Assembly: GCF_900105735.1 (NCBI RefSeq) | Contig: NZ_LT629793.1 | Location: forward strand, 1-64,000 | Reading direction: 5' to 3' | DNA length: 64,000 nucleotides | Source of the DNA: Pseudomonas yamanorum | Lineage (GTDB): Bacteria > Pseudomonadota > Gammaproteobacteria > Pseudomonadales > Pseudomonadaceae | Part shown: piece by piece, positions 1 through 6,403 of the stretch | How positions within the stretch are numbered: the first letter of the stretch is position 1 | How the letters are laid out: every line of letters begins with the position of its first letter | Made by a program: the position numbers and the translations under genes | Notes under the pieces: generated by a model | What the model was told of the DNA's origin: nothing | What the model saw: only the letters and a program-made list of their open reading frames with translations | Databases searched by the model: none

Positions 1-243
1 TAGGCACTCATTACCACAGAAATCCCAAAGGGAATTTGAAAGATACTAAGGAAATACCATACTGACGAATCAATACCGCCAAAAAGCTCACCAGCACTTG
101 TGATTAGGCCTACGATGAAACTAGCGCTAATCAGATCCAAAAGAGCCTGATATAACCAGTCTGCAATAGCAACAGGAATATTAATTATGAATTGAATTAT
201 TTCTTGAAATATGGATAAAAGCCAGTCACCAAAAAGCTGTCAT
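1..243 (-). pseudogene. Inovirus pVI-like/DUF2523 minor coat protein, cut by window edge and frameshifted
   Basis: Read leftwards from the ATG at 243, the frame stops after five codons. One fewer base in the A5 run at 231-235 gives a continuous protein that starts MTAFGDWLLSIFQEI and stays open to the window edge (about 80 residues). It has two long hydrophobic stretches. Small size, hydropathy and position after the adsorption gene fit the pVI-like (DUF2523) proteins that cap the virion together with pIII and normally precede the zot/pI assembly ATPase gene, which would lie off the window. Family is inferred from context. The break may be a base-calling error rather than real decay. Confidence 0.6.
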
Positions 244-279
244 TTCGACCTCAACTATAAAAATAGTAAATATCTAAGA

Positions 280-427
280 TTAGAAGGCCAAAAAAGTCTG
301 GGAGCCCAATGCAAGTTCAAAGTAATGCAAAACAAGTACTTCAACAATAAAAGCAGCTAACAAGCCAAAAAAACCCCAGCTAATAAAATATAAAAGTTCG
401 AAATAATTTAAGGGTGCGATTTTTCAT
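280..427 (-). pseudogene. Small phage membrane protein (about 48 aa), frameshifted at its start
   Basis: The ATG at 425-427 is out of frame with a clean 45-codon hydrophobic reading frame that ends in TAA at 280-282. Removing one base from the T5 run at 420-424 joins them into a protein beginning MKIAPLNYFELLYF with one strong membrane segment (ISWGFFGLLAAFIVEVLVL). It lies between the adsorption and pVI-like genes of the prophage. I do not recognise a family. It could be a minor structural or membrane accessory protein of the phage. That the frame is coding rests on its hydrophobic pattern and tight packing. Confidence 0.45.
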
Positions 428-452
428 TAGCTTCTCAAATCTTAATATGGGA

Positions 453-1481
453 TCACGCAGATAGGAATACACGAAGTGCGATAAGCGACCAAGCTGCAAG
501 AAACACAGCGCTTAGCAATGGTGAAATTTCAGCAAATAACACGCAATGAGCATCAAATGAAACAATAGTTCCTAAAATAGCAACATCAGCAGTTGGGCAC
601 TGACCACCGGAACCAGCAGCTGCAATTTTCCTTAAATTCAGTCATCGCTTGACCAAAACCAGATTCGTTAAGATCAACTTCCATGCCACGAACAAAAACA
701 CCGTAGTGAACAGAATTAACCCCATTATCTATTACGGCATCCGCATTCAACGATCCAGGGTTAGAGAAAGACAGCTCACCATCAAAACCGGAATCACCAT
801 CCCCACCGTTACCACCATGCCATCACCGCCGTCATCCCCTCCACCAGGATTGGAGCCATCGCCGCCGCCGTCGCCAGGTCAATAGAGGGAGTGAGAGGAT
901 CGCCAACGACGGAGCCGTATACCCGCTTCAGCACCACATGAAGGACTCGCGGAATTGAGATCCACAGAGAAGTTACAAAAACCAGTATCTGTAAGGCCTG
1001 GAGCGAGATAGCAGGTACCACCTTTGCGAACTTGCAAGGTAAGAGCAAGAGTTATGGCAAATGTCAGAAGTAACAGTACGAACCGACCAAATAACAAAAT
1101 ATTTATCTCCTGTCTTGCTGGTACTGGCATTCGGGCCACGAGCCTCAACAGTTGGAGGGCAAACGGCGGCCTCTTTAACGGTGCCAATACTATTATTAAT
1201 GACGTTTCCGAAAGACGTGTACGAGAAAGCACAATTGGCATTGGTCGAGCCAATCAATGTGCAAGCGCCGGCCTTGTAGTCTTTTCGGTTAACGTTTGTA
1301 TTAGAGCTAATGACAGAGCTTACAAAGGCGCTAACCAAGGCCTCTGGAGTTTTCTGAACTCCAGCAGTAGCGCAATCATTAGCATACGAAGTAGCAGTGG
1401 ATCCACTGCACTTCCACCCAGCAGAAGCAGAGGAAGAAAACGCAGCCAAAATAGAAAAGGCAATAAGTAAATGGCTTTCAT
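453..1481 (-). pseudogene. Inovirus adsorption (pIII/CoaA-like) protein, multiply frameshifted
   Basis: Six single-base breaks (near 1476-1478, 1023-1025, 922-924, 877-878, 816-820 and 626-629) separate segments that together read as one protein of about 340 residues. Its parts in order: a signal peptide (MKSHLLIAFSILAAFSSSASA), a cysteine-rich N-terminal domain, a second Cys-containing domain (TCYLAPGLTDTGFC), a long Gly/Asp/Asn-rich linker (GDGGGDGSNPGGGDDGG), a third domain, and a C-terminal membrane anchor (LLSAVFLAAWSLIALRVFL). This is the layout of filamentous-phage pIII receptor-binding proteins. No nonsense codon remains once frames are joined, so either the gene broke recently or the sequence has indel errors here. 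Confidence 0.7.
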
Positions 1482-1482
1482 A

Positions 1483-1557
1483 TCACCACCCCGAAAAGAC
1501 AGCGAACGAACAGCCGGAACCAATGACGAACATGGCGAAGTAATAGAGCTGATCCAT
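1483..1557 (-). CDS. Tiny phage membrane ORF (24 aa), pIX/pVII-like candidate
   Basis: An ATG-started frame between the coat-gene terminator and the adsorption gene encodes MDQLYYFAMFVIGSGCSFAVF plus three residues, one short hydrophobic helix. Its TGA lies only one base from the ATG of the adsorption gene (TGATATG), a spacing typical of coupled phage genes. Xanthomonas-type filamentous phages place a very small minor coat gene between gVIII and gIII, and this ORF sits in that slot. The call rests on position and hydropathy only; 24 codons could be open by chance. Confidence 0.35.
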   Translation of the reverse strand: MDQLYYFAMFVIGSGCSFAVFSGW

Positions 1558-1577
1558 GCAGCGGCCTCATTTTTTAT

Positions 1578-1603
1578 AAAAAAAGGGCGCCCGAAGACGC
1601 CCA
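1578..1603 (-). terminator. Rho-independent terminator after the major coat gene
   Basis: On the minus strand a seven-pair stem (GGGCGTC / GGCGCCC, one U-G pair) closes a UUCG tetraloop and is followed directly by a run of seven T. It sits about 20 bases after the coat gene stop. Filamentous phages commonly have a terminator here, so coat mRNA is made in excess over the adsorption and assembly genes. Confidence 0.85.
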
Positions 1604-1623
1604 GGTCACGCAGAGAAAGCGAC

Positions 1624-1851
1624 TTAACCGCGCAAGAAACCGACAACGATTTTCGCGCCTTTGATACCGGCATAAACACCAGCGAGGATGCCAGCGACAG
1701 CCAGGACACCAACGGAAATGGTGCTGAAGTCGATAGACGAAGTTAGGCCCGTATAGTCCCAGCCACCGGCAGGGTCAGCTGCAAAAACCGAAGGTGCAAC
1801 AACAGCCAGGGCAACAGCGGATACAGCTACAGCAGCAGTCTTTTTGAACAT
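1624..1851 (-). CDS. Inovirus major coat protein (pVIII-like)
   Basis: The 75-residue product has a signal peptide ending VFA, followed by a mature part starting ADPAGGWDY. The mature part has an acidic/polar N-terminus, one transmembrane helix (ISVGVLAVAGILAGVYAGI) and a basic C-terminus (KGAKIVVGFLRG). This is the classic pVIII plan: helices tile the virion, with the basic tail facing the DNA. The gene is intact, unlike its downstream neighbours, and is followed by a strong terminator. Confidence 0.92.
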   Translation of the reverse strand: MFKKTAAVAVSAVALAVVAPSVFAADPAGGWDYTGLTSSIDFSTISVGVLAVAGILAGVYAGIKGAKIVVGFLRG

Positions 1852-1860
1852 GGTGAATCC

Positions 1861-2085
1861 TCAGGATTGTTTAATGAAGTTTAGAAACGCACGAATTCCC
1901 ATCGACATAACCATAAAGCTGGCTACCAATGTGAACCCGGCGCCAAAAGCTTGAGCCAAAATAACTGGATCAAGTTGTGAAGGGTCAAAAGGGACAATGT
2001 AAGGAACAGAAACCCAATCGACCGAACACGAGGGAACACCGCCCTGAATAATTAATTCACCAGGGCAATGCAATAAACCGGTCAT
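1861..2085 (-). CDS. Small inovirus membrane protein (minor coat candidate)
   Basis: This 74-residue protein has a polar N-terminal half with two Cys (CPGELIIQGGVPSC) and a C-terminal membrane segment (ILAQAFGAGFTLVASFMVMSM) ending in a short basic tail. Its ATG overlaps the stop of the ssDNA-binding gene (TAATG), and the coat gene follows after 9 bases. Position between ssDNA-binding and major coat genes matches the pVII slot of Xanthomonas-type inoviruses. I recognise no specific family, so 'minor coat' is an inference. Confidence 0.65.
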   Translation of the reverse strand: MTGLLHCPGELIIQGGVPSCSVDWVSVPYIVPFDPSQLDPVILAQAFGAGFTLVASFMVMSMGIRAFLNFIKQS

Positions 2086-2382
2086 TACGCAGGCTTCTGC
2101 GGTGTCGAAGAACCAGGAGCGCCGGAACTCACGCGACGCCCTTGACGAGGATCGACTTCAAAAATAAGCCGATCATCACGAACTTGTGCAATCACATCAC
2201 ACTCATACTTTCCGGGTTGAGGAACCTGCTGCGGAGTCTCAGCGTAAAAAAGTACACTTCTGCGGATACGGAATATTTGGCAAATGTGCATATGCTTCAA
2301 ACATGCAATAGGGCTTGCCAGACTTTGCAGCAGTACCACTGCGGTGATTGCCAGTTACTTCAACTACGATAACGTTAGACAT
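2085..2382 (-). pseudogene. Inovirus ssDNA-binding protein (pV-like), frameshifted
   Basis: The ATG frame reads MSNVIVVEVTGNHRSGTAAK and on to PYPQKCTFLR before a stop. One fewer base in the A6 run at 2246-2251 restores CTFYAETPQQVPQPGKYECD and an open frame to the TAA at 2085, giving about 98 residues. The pattern of an N-terminal beta strand, a GTAAKSGKPY loop, QKCTFYAE and a flexible Ser/Pro-rich tail resembles the small OB-like proteins that coat phage single strands. The stop overlaps the next ATG (TAATG). If the indel is real, the truncated protein would lack half its fold and the phage could not make virions. Confidence 0.65.
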
Positions 2383-2392
2383 GTTGATGCCC

Positions 2393-2650
2393 TTATCTCA
2401 GTGTTGGAAACCCAGGAACAGTGCCGGGTTTACGATATGCCCAACTGGGCGCAATAGCTTCAGGGTTGCGCCTGAAGGTTAGAAATTGACGTTTATTCCG
2501 TTGACGAGCTACAGCTTGGTTTGAAAAGTCAGCCAGCACCGTTCGCATTACATCATTTGCGATACTCTTTACTAGCGACTCATCTGTGACGTGATTACGA
2601 ATATCTGCTTCAATATTCCAGCGCAGAACTTGAAATTGCTTCTTATCCAT
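2393..2650 (-). CDS. Phage protein of unknown function (85 aa)
   Basis: I chose the ATG that overlaps the preceding stop (TAATG), giving MDKKQFQVLRWNIEADIRNH. The protein is basic, predicted helical in its first two thirds (TDESLVKSIANDVMRTVLADF), with a run of basic residues (ARQRNKRQFLTFRR) and a Pro-rich tail. There is no membrane segment or signal peptide. It lies in the rep-to-ssDNA-binding interval, so a role in DNA replication or its control is possible but unproven. Confidence 0.55.
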   Translation of the reverse strand: MDKKQFQVLRWNIEADIRNHVTDESLVKSIANDVMRTVLADFSNQAVARQRNKRQFLTFRRNPEAIAPSWAYRKPGTVPGFPTLR

Positions 2651-2883
2651 TAGAACCCCATCCATTCGGCTACACAGGTTGTCCCTTTTTCTTGACGCTC
2701 TACTAACCAAATACGCTCAGGTTTAACGCCCTGCTCTTTTCGTGCCTCAACAGCTTTGAATGTCTGCTCGACCTGCTGAGCAAGAACAGGGTTAATGAAA
2801 GCACCTAGTACTCGTTGTTGTTCAGCCAAACGCCGTTGTTGGCCACTTGTAAGCTGAATACCTTGAAAACTTACAGTTCTCAC
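2650..2883 (-). CDS. Phage protein of unknown function (77 aa)
   Basis: It starts at a GTG that overlaps the rep stop codon (GTGA), so translation is probably coupled to rep. The product is highly charged and mostly helical (LTSGQQRRLAEQQRVLGAFI, then QTFKAVEARKEQG), soluble, with no signal peptide. Its stop overlaps the next gene's ATG. Neither family nor role is recognised. Overlaps at both ends strongly support it as a real gene of the phage replication operon. Confidence 0.6.
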   Translation of the reverse strand: MRTVSFQGIQLTSGQQRRLAEQQRVLGAFINPVLAQQVEQTFKAVEARKEQGVKPERIWLVERQEKGTTCVAEWMGF

Positions 2884-4010
2884 GCTGCAACCTGGTGCAG
2901 GTGATTAGGACGCTGATACCAAGTTGGCACAGACAAAGTGCTTTTCGTCACCTCGCGGCACTGCCGAACGAAGACCGGGGCAAAACGACTGGTATCGCAA
3001 GCATTACGAATATTAATGCCGATTTTATTAAGCCGAGCCGCATGAGTTTCAAAAGCACGCTGAGACAAACCGTGATGATGACCGCTCATCCAAAGAATGG
3101 CGTAAGAAGAAGTAGCATTTGCAGAAGCCCTCCCCTTACAAATGCCTTGTTCAATCAGTTTGTCAGCAATACTCTGAAGGTCCATTGCGGTCACCTTTAA
3201 CTTTTCATCTATTTTAAGAAACTCACTATGGAGTTCGGCCAGACGCCTTTCATCAAATAAGCCCCAATAACAAAGGGTCTCACGCTGTAAATATTCGCTC
3301 TTAAGCTCTTGTTCCATGCGAACTACGCCTTCTTGTGCGCAGTAGTTTTTAACTCGCTGAACATATTTGTATTCTTCTGAGTCCTCACCAAAGACACGCT
3401 TAATCTTTGGAAGACAGTTCTGATCCATTTCAAAGGCCTTGTCATACGCCTTTCGATATTGAAGGCGACCGCCTTTACCATTTCCTTTGGAAGTCCAAGC
3501 AACAGTGCGCCCGTTGGGATACAGAAAGCCGATGGAATGACCGATTCGCTGGCTAGAAACGCCGCGCAGATAGGCAAGAACATTGCCCTCCCCCAATGAA
3601 ACGTTGGTGGTCAAATCTATCCGTTCAATCTTTGCCCCATCGGCGATACGGTCGCCGCACTTTGCTCCTGACTCACCTTGGCGAATATCAATGCGAGTAC
3701 AGCGGGTAAAACCAGGAAGGCCGTATTCACGCAACAGCGCGTTGTAAACCGAGACGCATTGCTCGATAGAAGTAAAACCAAACAAGTTGTCGAGCCGCCC
3801 TACCCGGCTGGGATTTCCTTCAACGCGGATCTTGCGACCCTGAACATGAATCGTGACCGATGTCGAAAAGCTGGCCTCATGCTTGAAACGAGGCTGGCGA
3901 GTGCTAAGGACTTCGTTTGTATTGGCATCTATCGTCAAGGTAAACACGTCGCACACGACAGGTAGATCGTGGTCGTGCTCCTGCGAAATGGTTAGCCAAT
4001 CTATGAACAT
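2880..4010 (-). CDS. Phage replication initiation protein (gene II/X family, RstA-like)
   Basis: The 376-residue protein starts MFIDWLTISQEHDHDLPVV, the signature opening of inovirus replication initiators (a short 'DWLT-S' strand). It contains FTRCTRIDIRQGE, an R-x-D strand typical of the N-terminal catalytic fold, and a C-terminal region like Phage_X. Such proteins nick the plus-strand origin and start rolling-circle replication. The gene is intact, transcribed away from the repressor, and the first of the phage structural/replication operon. A nick-site Tyr cannot be assigned by eye. Confidence 0.85.
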   Translation of the reverse strand: MFIDWLTISQEHDHDLPVVCDVFTLTIDANTNEVLSTRQPRFKHEASFSTSVTIHVQGRKIRVEGNPSRVGRLDNLFGFTSIEQCVSVYNALLREYGLPGFTRCTRIDIRQGESGAKCGDRIADGAKIERIDLTTNVSLGEGNVLAYLRGVSSQRIGHSIGFLYPNGRTVAWTSKGNGKGGRLQYRKAYDKAFEMDQNCLPKIKRVFGEDSEEYKYVQRVKNYCAQEGVVRMEQELKSEYLQRETLCYWGLFDERRLAELHSEFLKIDEKLKVTAMDLQSIADKLIEQGICKGRASANATSSYAILWMSGHHHGLSQRAFETHAARLNKIGINIRNACDTSRFAPVFVRQCREVTKSTLSVPTWYQRPNHLHQVAA

Positions 4011-4059
4011 CCGAGCGCCTTACTGACAAGTCAAAAGCGGTTAACTGCATCCAAAAGGA

Positions 4060-4150
4060 CGGTATTCCGCAATCATAGGCGGTCTTCCGTTTGAGTCAAG
4101 AGAAAAGAACGGTTTTTAGCCGATACTTGTCCGATAGAAACGGTAAACCG
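4060..4150. promoter_or_regulatory. Three operator-like repeats between rep and the repressor gene
   Basis: The divergent promoter region holds CGGTATTCCG (4060), CGGTCTTCCG (4080) and CGGTAAACCG (4141), all fitting CGGT-N3-CCG; the last is a perfect palindrome. A looser copy (CGGTTTTTAGCCG) lies at 4110. The first two are exactly 20 bp apart, about two helical turns, on the rep side; the third is just upstream of the repressor start. This arrangement fits binding by the XRE repressor to control rep and its own gene. Confidence 0.6.
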
Positions 4151-4166
4151 CATTCGGAGACGCAAA

Positions 4167-4589
4167 ATGGGCATCGGCACCAGGATCAGGCAAGAGCGGC
4201 TCAAGCAAGGTCTTGAGCTGAAGGAGCTAGCAAAATTGAGCGGTATCCCGGAGCGGACGCTTGCAGACATCGAGCGGGAGGTTTCGAGCCCTCGAGCAGA
4301 AAACCTCAAAAAGGTAATCATCTCTTTGGGCTGTTCAGCTGATCAGATCATGTTCGACGACGACGAGCTGACTGAGGACGGAGACCTAGCACTACTGGTG
4401 CGCGAATTAGGGAAAACCGAGGAAGACACGCGACAGACAGTGAAGCGAGTCATCCGAGCAATGCTGGTTCAGGAGCGCGTTTTTGAGCTAGAGAAAATTC
4501 GCAATTTCGACGACGCTCACAAGGAAGAAAACAAGCAGCGACAGAACCTGGCTTTGCCATTGAAACGCTATGAAAAAGCGAGCAAGTGA
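4167..4589 (+). CDS. XRE-family phage repressor
   Basis: Residues 4-58 form a Cro/C1-type helix-turn-helix (RIRQERLKQGLELKELAKLS, then GIPERTLADIEREVSSPRAENL). The rest of the 140 residues is a charged helical extension suited to dimerisation (DGDLALLVRELGKTEEDTRQ). A good ribosome site (GGAG, seven bases before ATG) supports the start. It is divergent from rep, like the repressor C genes of filamentous prophages, and should hold rep silent by binding the CGGT-N3-CCG sites. No peptidase domain is visible, so induction would not work by LexA-type self-cleavage. Confidence 0.8.
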   Translation: MGIGTRIRQERLKQGLELKELAKLSGIPERTLADIEREVSSPRAENLKKVIISLGCSADQIMFDDDELTEDGDLALLVRELGKTEEDTRQTVKRVIRAMLVQERVFELEKIRNFDDAHKEENKQRQNLALPLKRYEKASK

Positions 4590-4597
4590 AGTCGGAA

Positions 4598-4694
4598 ACC
4601 GAAGAAGTCTTCGGTAAAGTGGGGGTGTAACAGCACCCCCACCCAGGCCGTTCCGGCCTGCCCTCATGTGAGCATTTTCGCGGACGCGAAAAAT
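4598..4694. other. Five tandem hairpins: candidate inovirus replication origin/packaging region
   Basis: After the repressor gene come consecutive inverted repeats: 4598-4615 (ACCGAAG / CTTCGGT), 4619-4642 (GTGGGGGTG / CACCCCCAC), 4644-4660 (CAGGCCG / CGGCCTG), a short one at 4663-4672, and 4674-4694 (TTTTCGCG / CGCGAAAA). Four have perfect stems of 7-9 bp, separated by only 1-4 bases. None is followed by a T run, so they are poor terminators. Filamentous-phage intergenic regions carry just such hairpins, which act as packaging signal and minus- and plus-strand origins. The assignment is by structure, not by homology. Confidence 0.6.
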
Positions 4695-4730
4695 CAGCAT
4701 AAAAATCCAACCCTCCCGAGAGATCTAGCA

Positions 4731-5102
4731 ATGCCTGATCGAGGAAAAATCGCAGCTACTGCGCGTTATGACCTGAGCACGGATCTCATTGTTGTCCAGC
4801 TTTTGACGGGTGCAGAACTGTGTTTCAAGCCGGCGATTTGCATTGACCTGCTAGGCCTATCACCGCAAGGGCTGGCAACTATCCAGGTCAGCGAGGACGG
4901 TGCTGGGATCGAGTTTCTCAATGGGGATGTCTGGGCGTATTTGCCGGAGTTGATGGAGGGGCAAAGAACTGGTCTTTCAGGCGTGCACGATAGGCTATTA
5001 GCGATCACTGCACAGATTGATTTGGTGATTGGAAGCGACCAGAAACACCCTTTATGGCACTCCCTTCAAGACCTCAAAAGTTGCTTAGGTTCAGACTACT
5101 AG
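4731..5102 (+). CDS. DUF2442-like protein
   Basis: The 123-residue product starting MPDRGKIAATARYDLS has the DUF2442 look: a strand reading out 'L-TGAELCFKPAICIDL', the LSPQGLATIQVSEDGAGIEF core and a final W-x-YLPELM strand pair, followed by a short helical tail. DUF2442 proteins are small and often found on mobile elements or near toxin-antitoxin pairs; their function is not established. An upstream GTG inside the hairpin region was set aside because the ATG fits the domain start better. The gene lies between the phage hairpin region and the dif-like border, so it may be prophage cargo. Confidence 0.6.
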   Translation: MPDRGKIAATARYDLSTDLIVVQLLTGAELCFKPAICIDLLGLSPQGLATIQVSEDGAGIEFLNGDVWAYLPELMEGQRTGLSGVHDRLLAITAQIDLVIGSDQKHPLWHSLQDLKSCLGSDY

Positions 5103-5245
5103 ATTGGACCTGCCGGGACCTATCCGATGATAGCGCGGCACGTCACGGGACCGCGCAGGCTTCGCACAAAACCCGGGGCAATGCCTTGGGGTAATCAGGG
5201 CGCGAAGTGACACCGCCTCAACTACAGGCAATTTGAACGCGACAA

Positions 5246-5282
5246 AAAAAACCAGGGCTCTCAGGAACGCTGGGGTTTTTCT
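5246..5282. terminator. Terminator-like hairpin in the 5103-5430 gap
   Basis: A short CCAG/CTGG stem with an A8 run on its left and T5 on its right could terminate transcription from either side, for example the DUF2442 gene on the plus strand. The stem is weak (4 bp plus A-T extension). The remainder of this 328-base gap shows GC-rich imperfect repeats (around 5299-5358) but no convincing gene. Confidence 0.45.
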
Positions 5283-5430
5283 TTGGACGATAGACCGGCC
5301 GGCTTTGCCGGGTATCGGCGCCGGTGTTGCAACGCACTAGCGAAGATCTGCGCGGCGCCTAATGCCCTTCAGGCAGGTCGAGGTATGGCATAAAATGCTA
5401 TCGGGCGCAAAACTGAGATAACCAAACAAA

Positions 5431-6168
5431 ATGGAATTGGAAATGACTGAAAAAAAGGACAAAAAGCCAGGCTATCAGCTCACAAAAAAACAGCATTTCC
5501 ATATGAAAGCTTTGCTTGAACGGTTCGTAAATAGCTCACAAAAAGTACGTGTAGTACGTAAACCGTTCGGAACGACAAGCTTTCTAGGAGTAAGAAATCA
5601 GATCTTTATCGGAAAGAGAAGCTGGTCTCAAGAGACCGAGCAGGCAATAAGCTGGCCGATCGAAACCGCCTTCTTAGCGGAAGTCACACGTGTCGAAGCT
5701 GGAGAGGTCATTCAGAGTCACGAGGCCGTATCCCAATATCACCTGCTTTGGACGCTGCGGCACCATTTCGCGAAAAACCCCAATGAGGACAGAGTGCTGT
5801 ATCCGGGGATGGATTGCCATATGAGCGAAGAGCTTGAAGAGTGGGGAGATGCTAATTACAAGGTGCCAATAAGAAATGGCGGGATAATTCCGGGACGGTT
5901 CGCCACAACGCTGGATATCAAAGAGTTGCTCGCATCTCCTGAGAATGTGGCCCTATATGAGGGTGTTTTTTGGCGTGTTATCAAATCTGAAACTGATCGA
6001 TTCATCTCTCCGGACCAGTACCGTCACAAGCTTTTGATCGTTATCAATCCGTATACCGTGCTTCAGGGCGGCTACCAGGAAGAGCCTCCCTACATAGCTT
6101 CACCGGAAGAAGTTCGCATGTACAACGAAGTCGCTGAAAAGGAAGCCGTGAGCTTTACCTTTGGATAA
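5431..6168 (+). CDS. Protein of unknown function near the prophage border
   Basis: This 245-residue soluble protein is not recognised. It begins with a Lys-rich stretch (MTEKKDKKPGYQLTKKQHFH) and is otherwise mixed alpha/beta with many aromatic and acidic residues; there is no signal peptide or membrane segment. A second ATG four codons in (at 5443) has a better-placed GGAA and may be the true start. Lower GC and unusual codons (AGA, ATA) set it apart from the flanking chromosome, suggesting acquired DNA. It ends 15 bases before the dif-like site, so it may be the last gene of the integrated element. Confidence 0.65.
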   Translation: MELEMTEKKDKKPGYQLTKKQHFHMKALLERFVNSSQKVRVVRKPFGTTSFLGVRNQIFIGKRSWSQETEQAISWPIETAFLAEVTRVEAGEVIQSHEAVSQYHLLWTLRHHFAKNPNEDRVLYPGMDCHMSEELEEWGDANYKVPIRNGGIIPGRFATTLDIKELLASPENVALYEGVFWRVIKSETDRFISPDQYRHKLLIVINPYTVLQGGYQEEPPYIASPEEVRMYNEVAEKEAVSFTFG

Positions 6169-6183
6169 TCCGGCACTATTTTG

Positions 6184-6211
6184 GCCTCGCATAATAGACG
6201 TTATGGGTAAA
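6184..6211 (+). other. dif-like XerC/XerD site, putative prophage attachment site
   Basis: GCCTCGCATAA (XerC-type arm), TAGACG (6-base centre) and TTATGGGTAAA (XerD-type arm) match the dif plan. As I recall the Pseudomonas/E. coli dif, the left arm agrees at 9 of 11 positions through TCGCATAA, and the right arm keeps TTATG and the A-rich end. Several filamentous phages without their own integrase insert at dif using host XerC/D. The site falls exactly where low-GC phage-like DNA gives way to ordinary chromosomal genes. The partner copy should lie left of the window. Confidence 0.55.
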
Positions 6212-6403
6212 TCCTCGCCGGGGCTTCGCGATTTTCCCGCCGTCGGATTCTGCCCTCTCGGGCGACAAGTACCATAACGTCAACCCCATTATGCGCAATC
6301 ATATGATTCATTATCAGGGGCAGTGCCAACCAGATTTCAACCAGCGCACCACGCTCCTCATCGGCCAAACCCAACCCATCTCGATTTGGCCGATGACCCT
6401 GAA

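Noticed and set aside
1..4010. Assigning the prophage to the Pf1/Pf4 group
   Set aside because: Rep is first, next to the repressor, and coat/adsorption genes follow; Pf phages place rep after zot beside the integrase. Only the general inovirus assignment is kept.
4668..4730. Earlier GTG start for the DUF2442-like gene
   Set aside because: It would begin inside the fourth hairpin and add 21 residues (through KNQHKNPTLPRD) unrelated to the domain; the ATG at 4731 suits the domain start.
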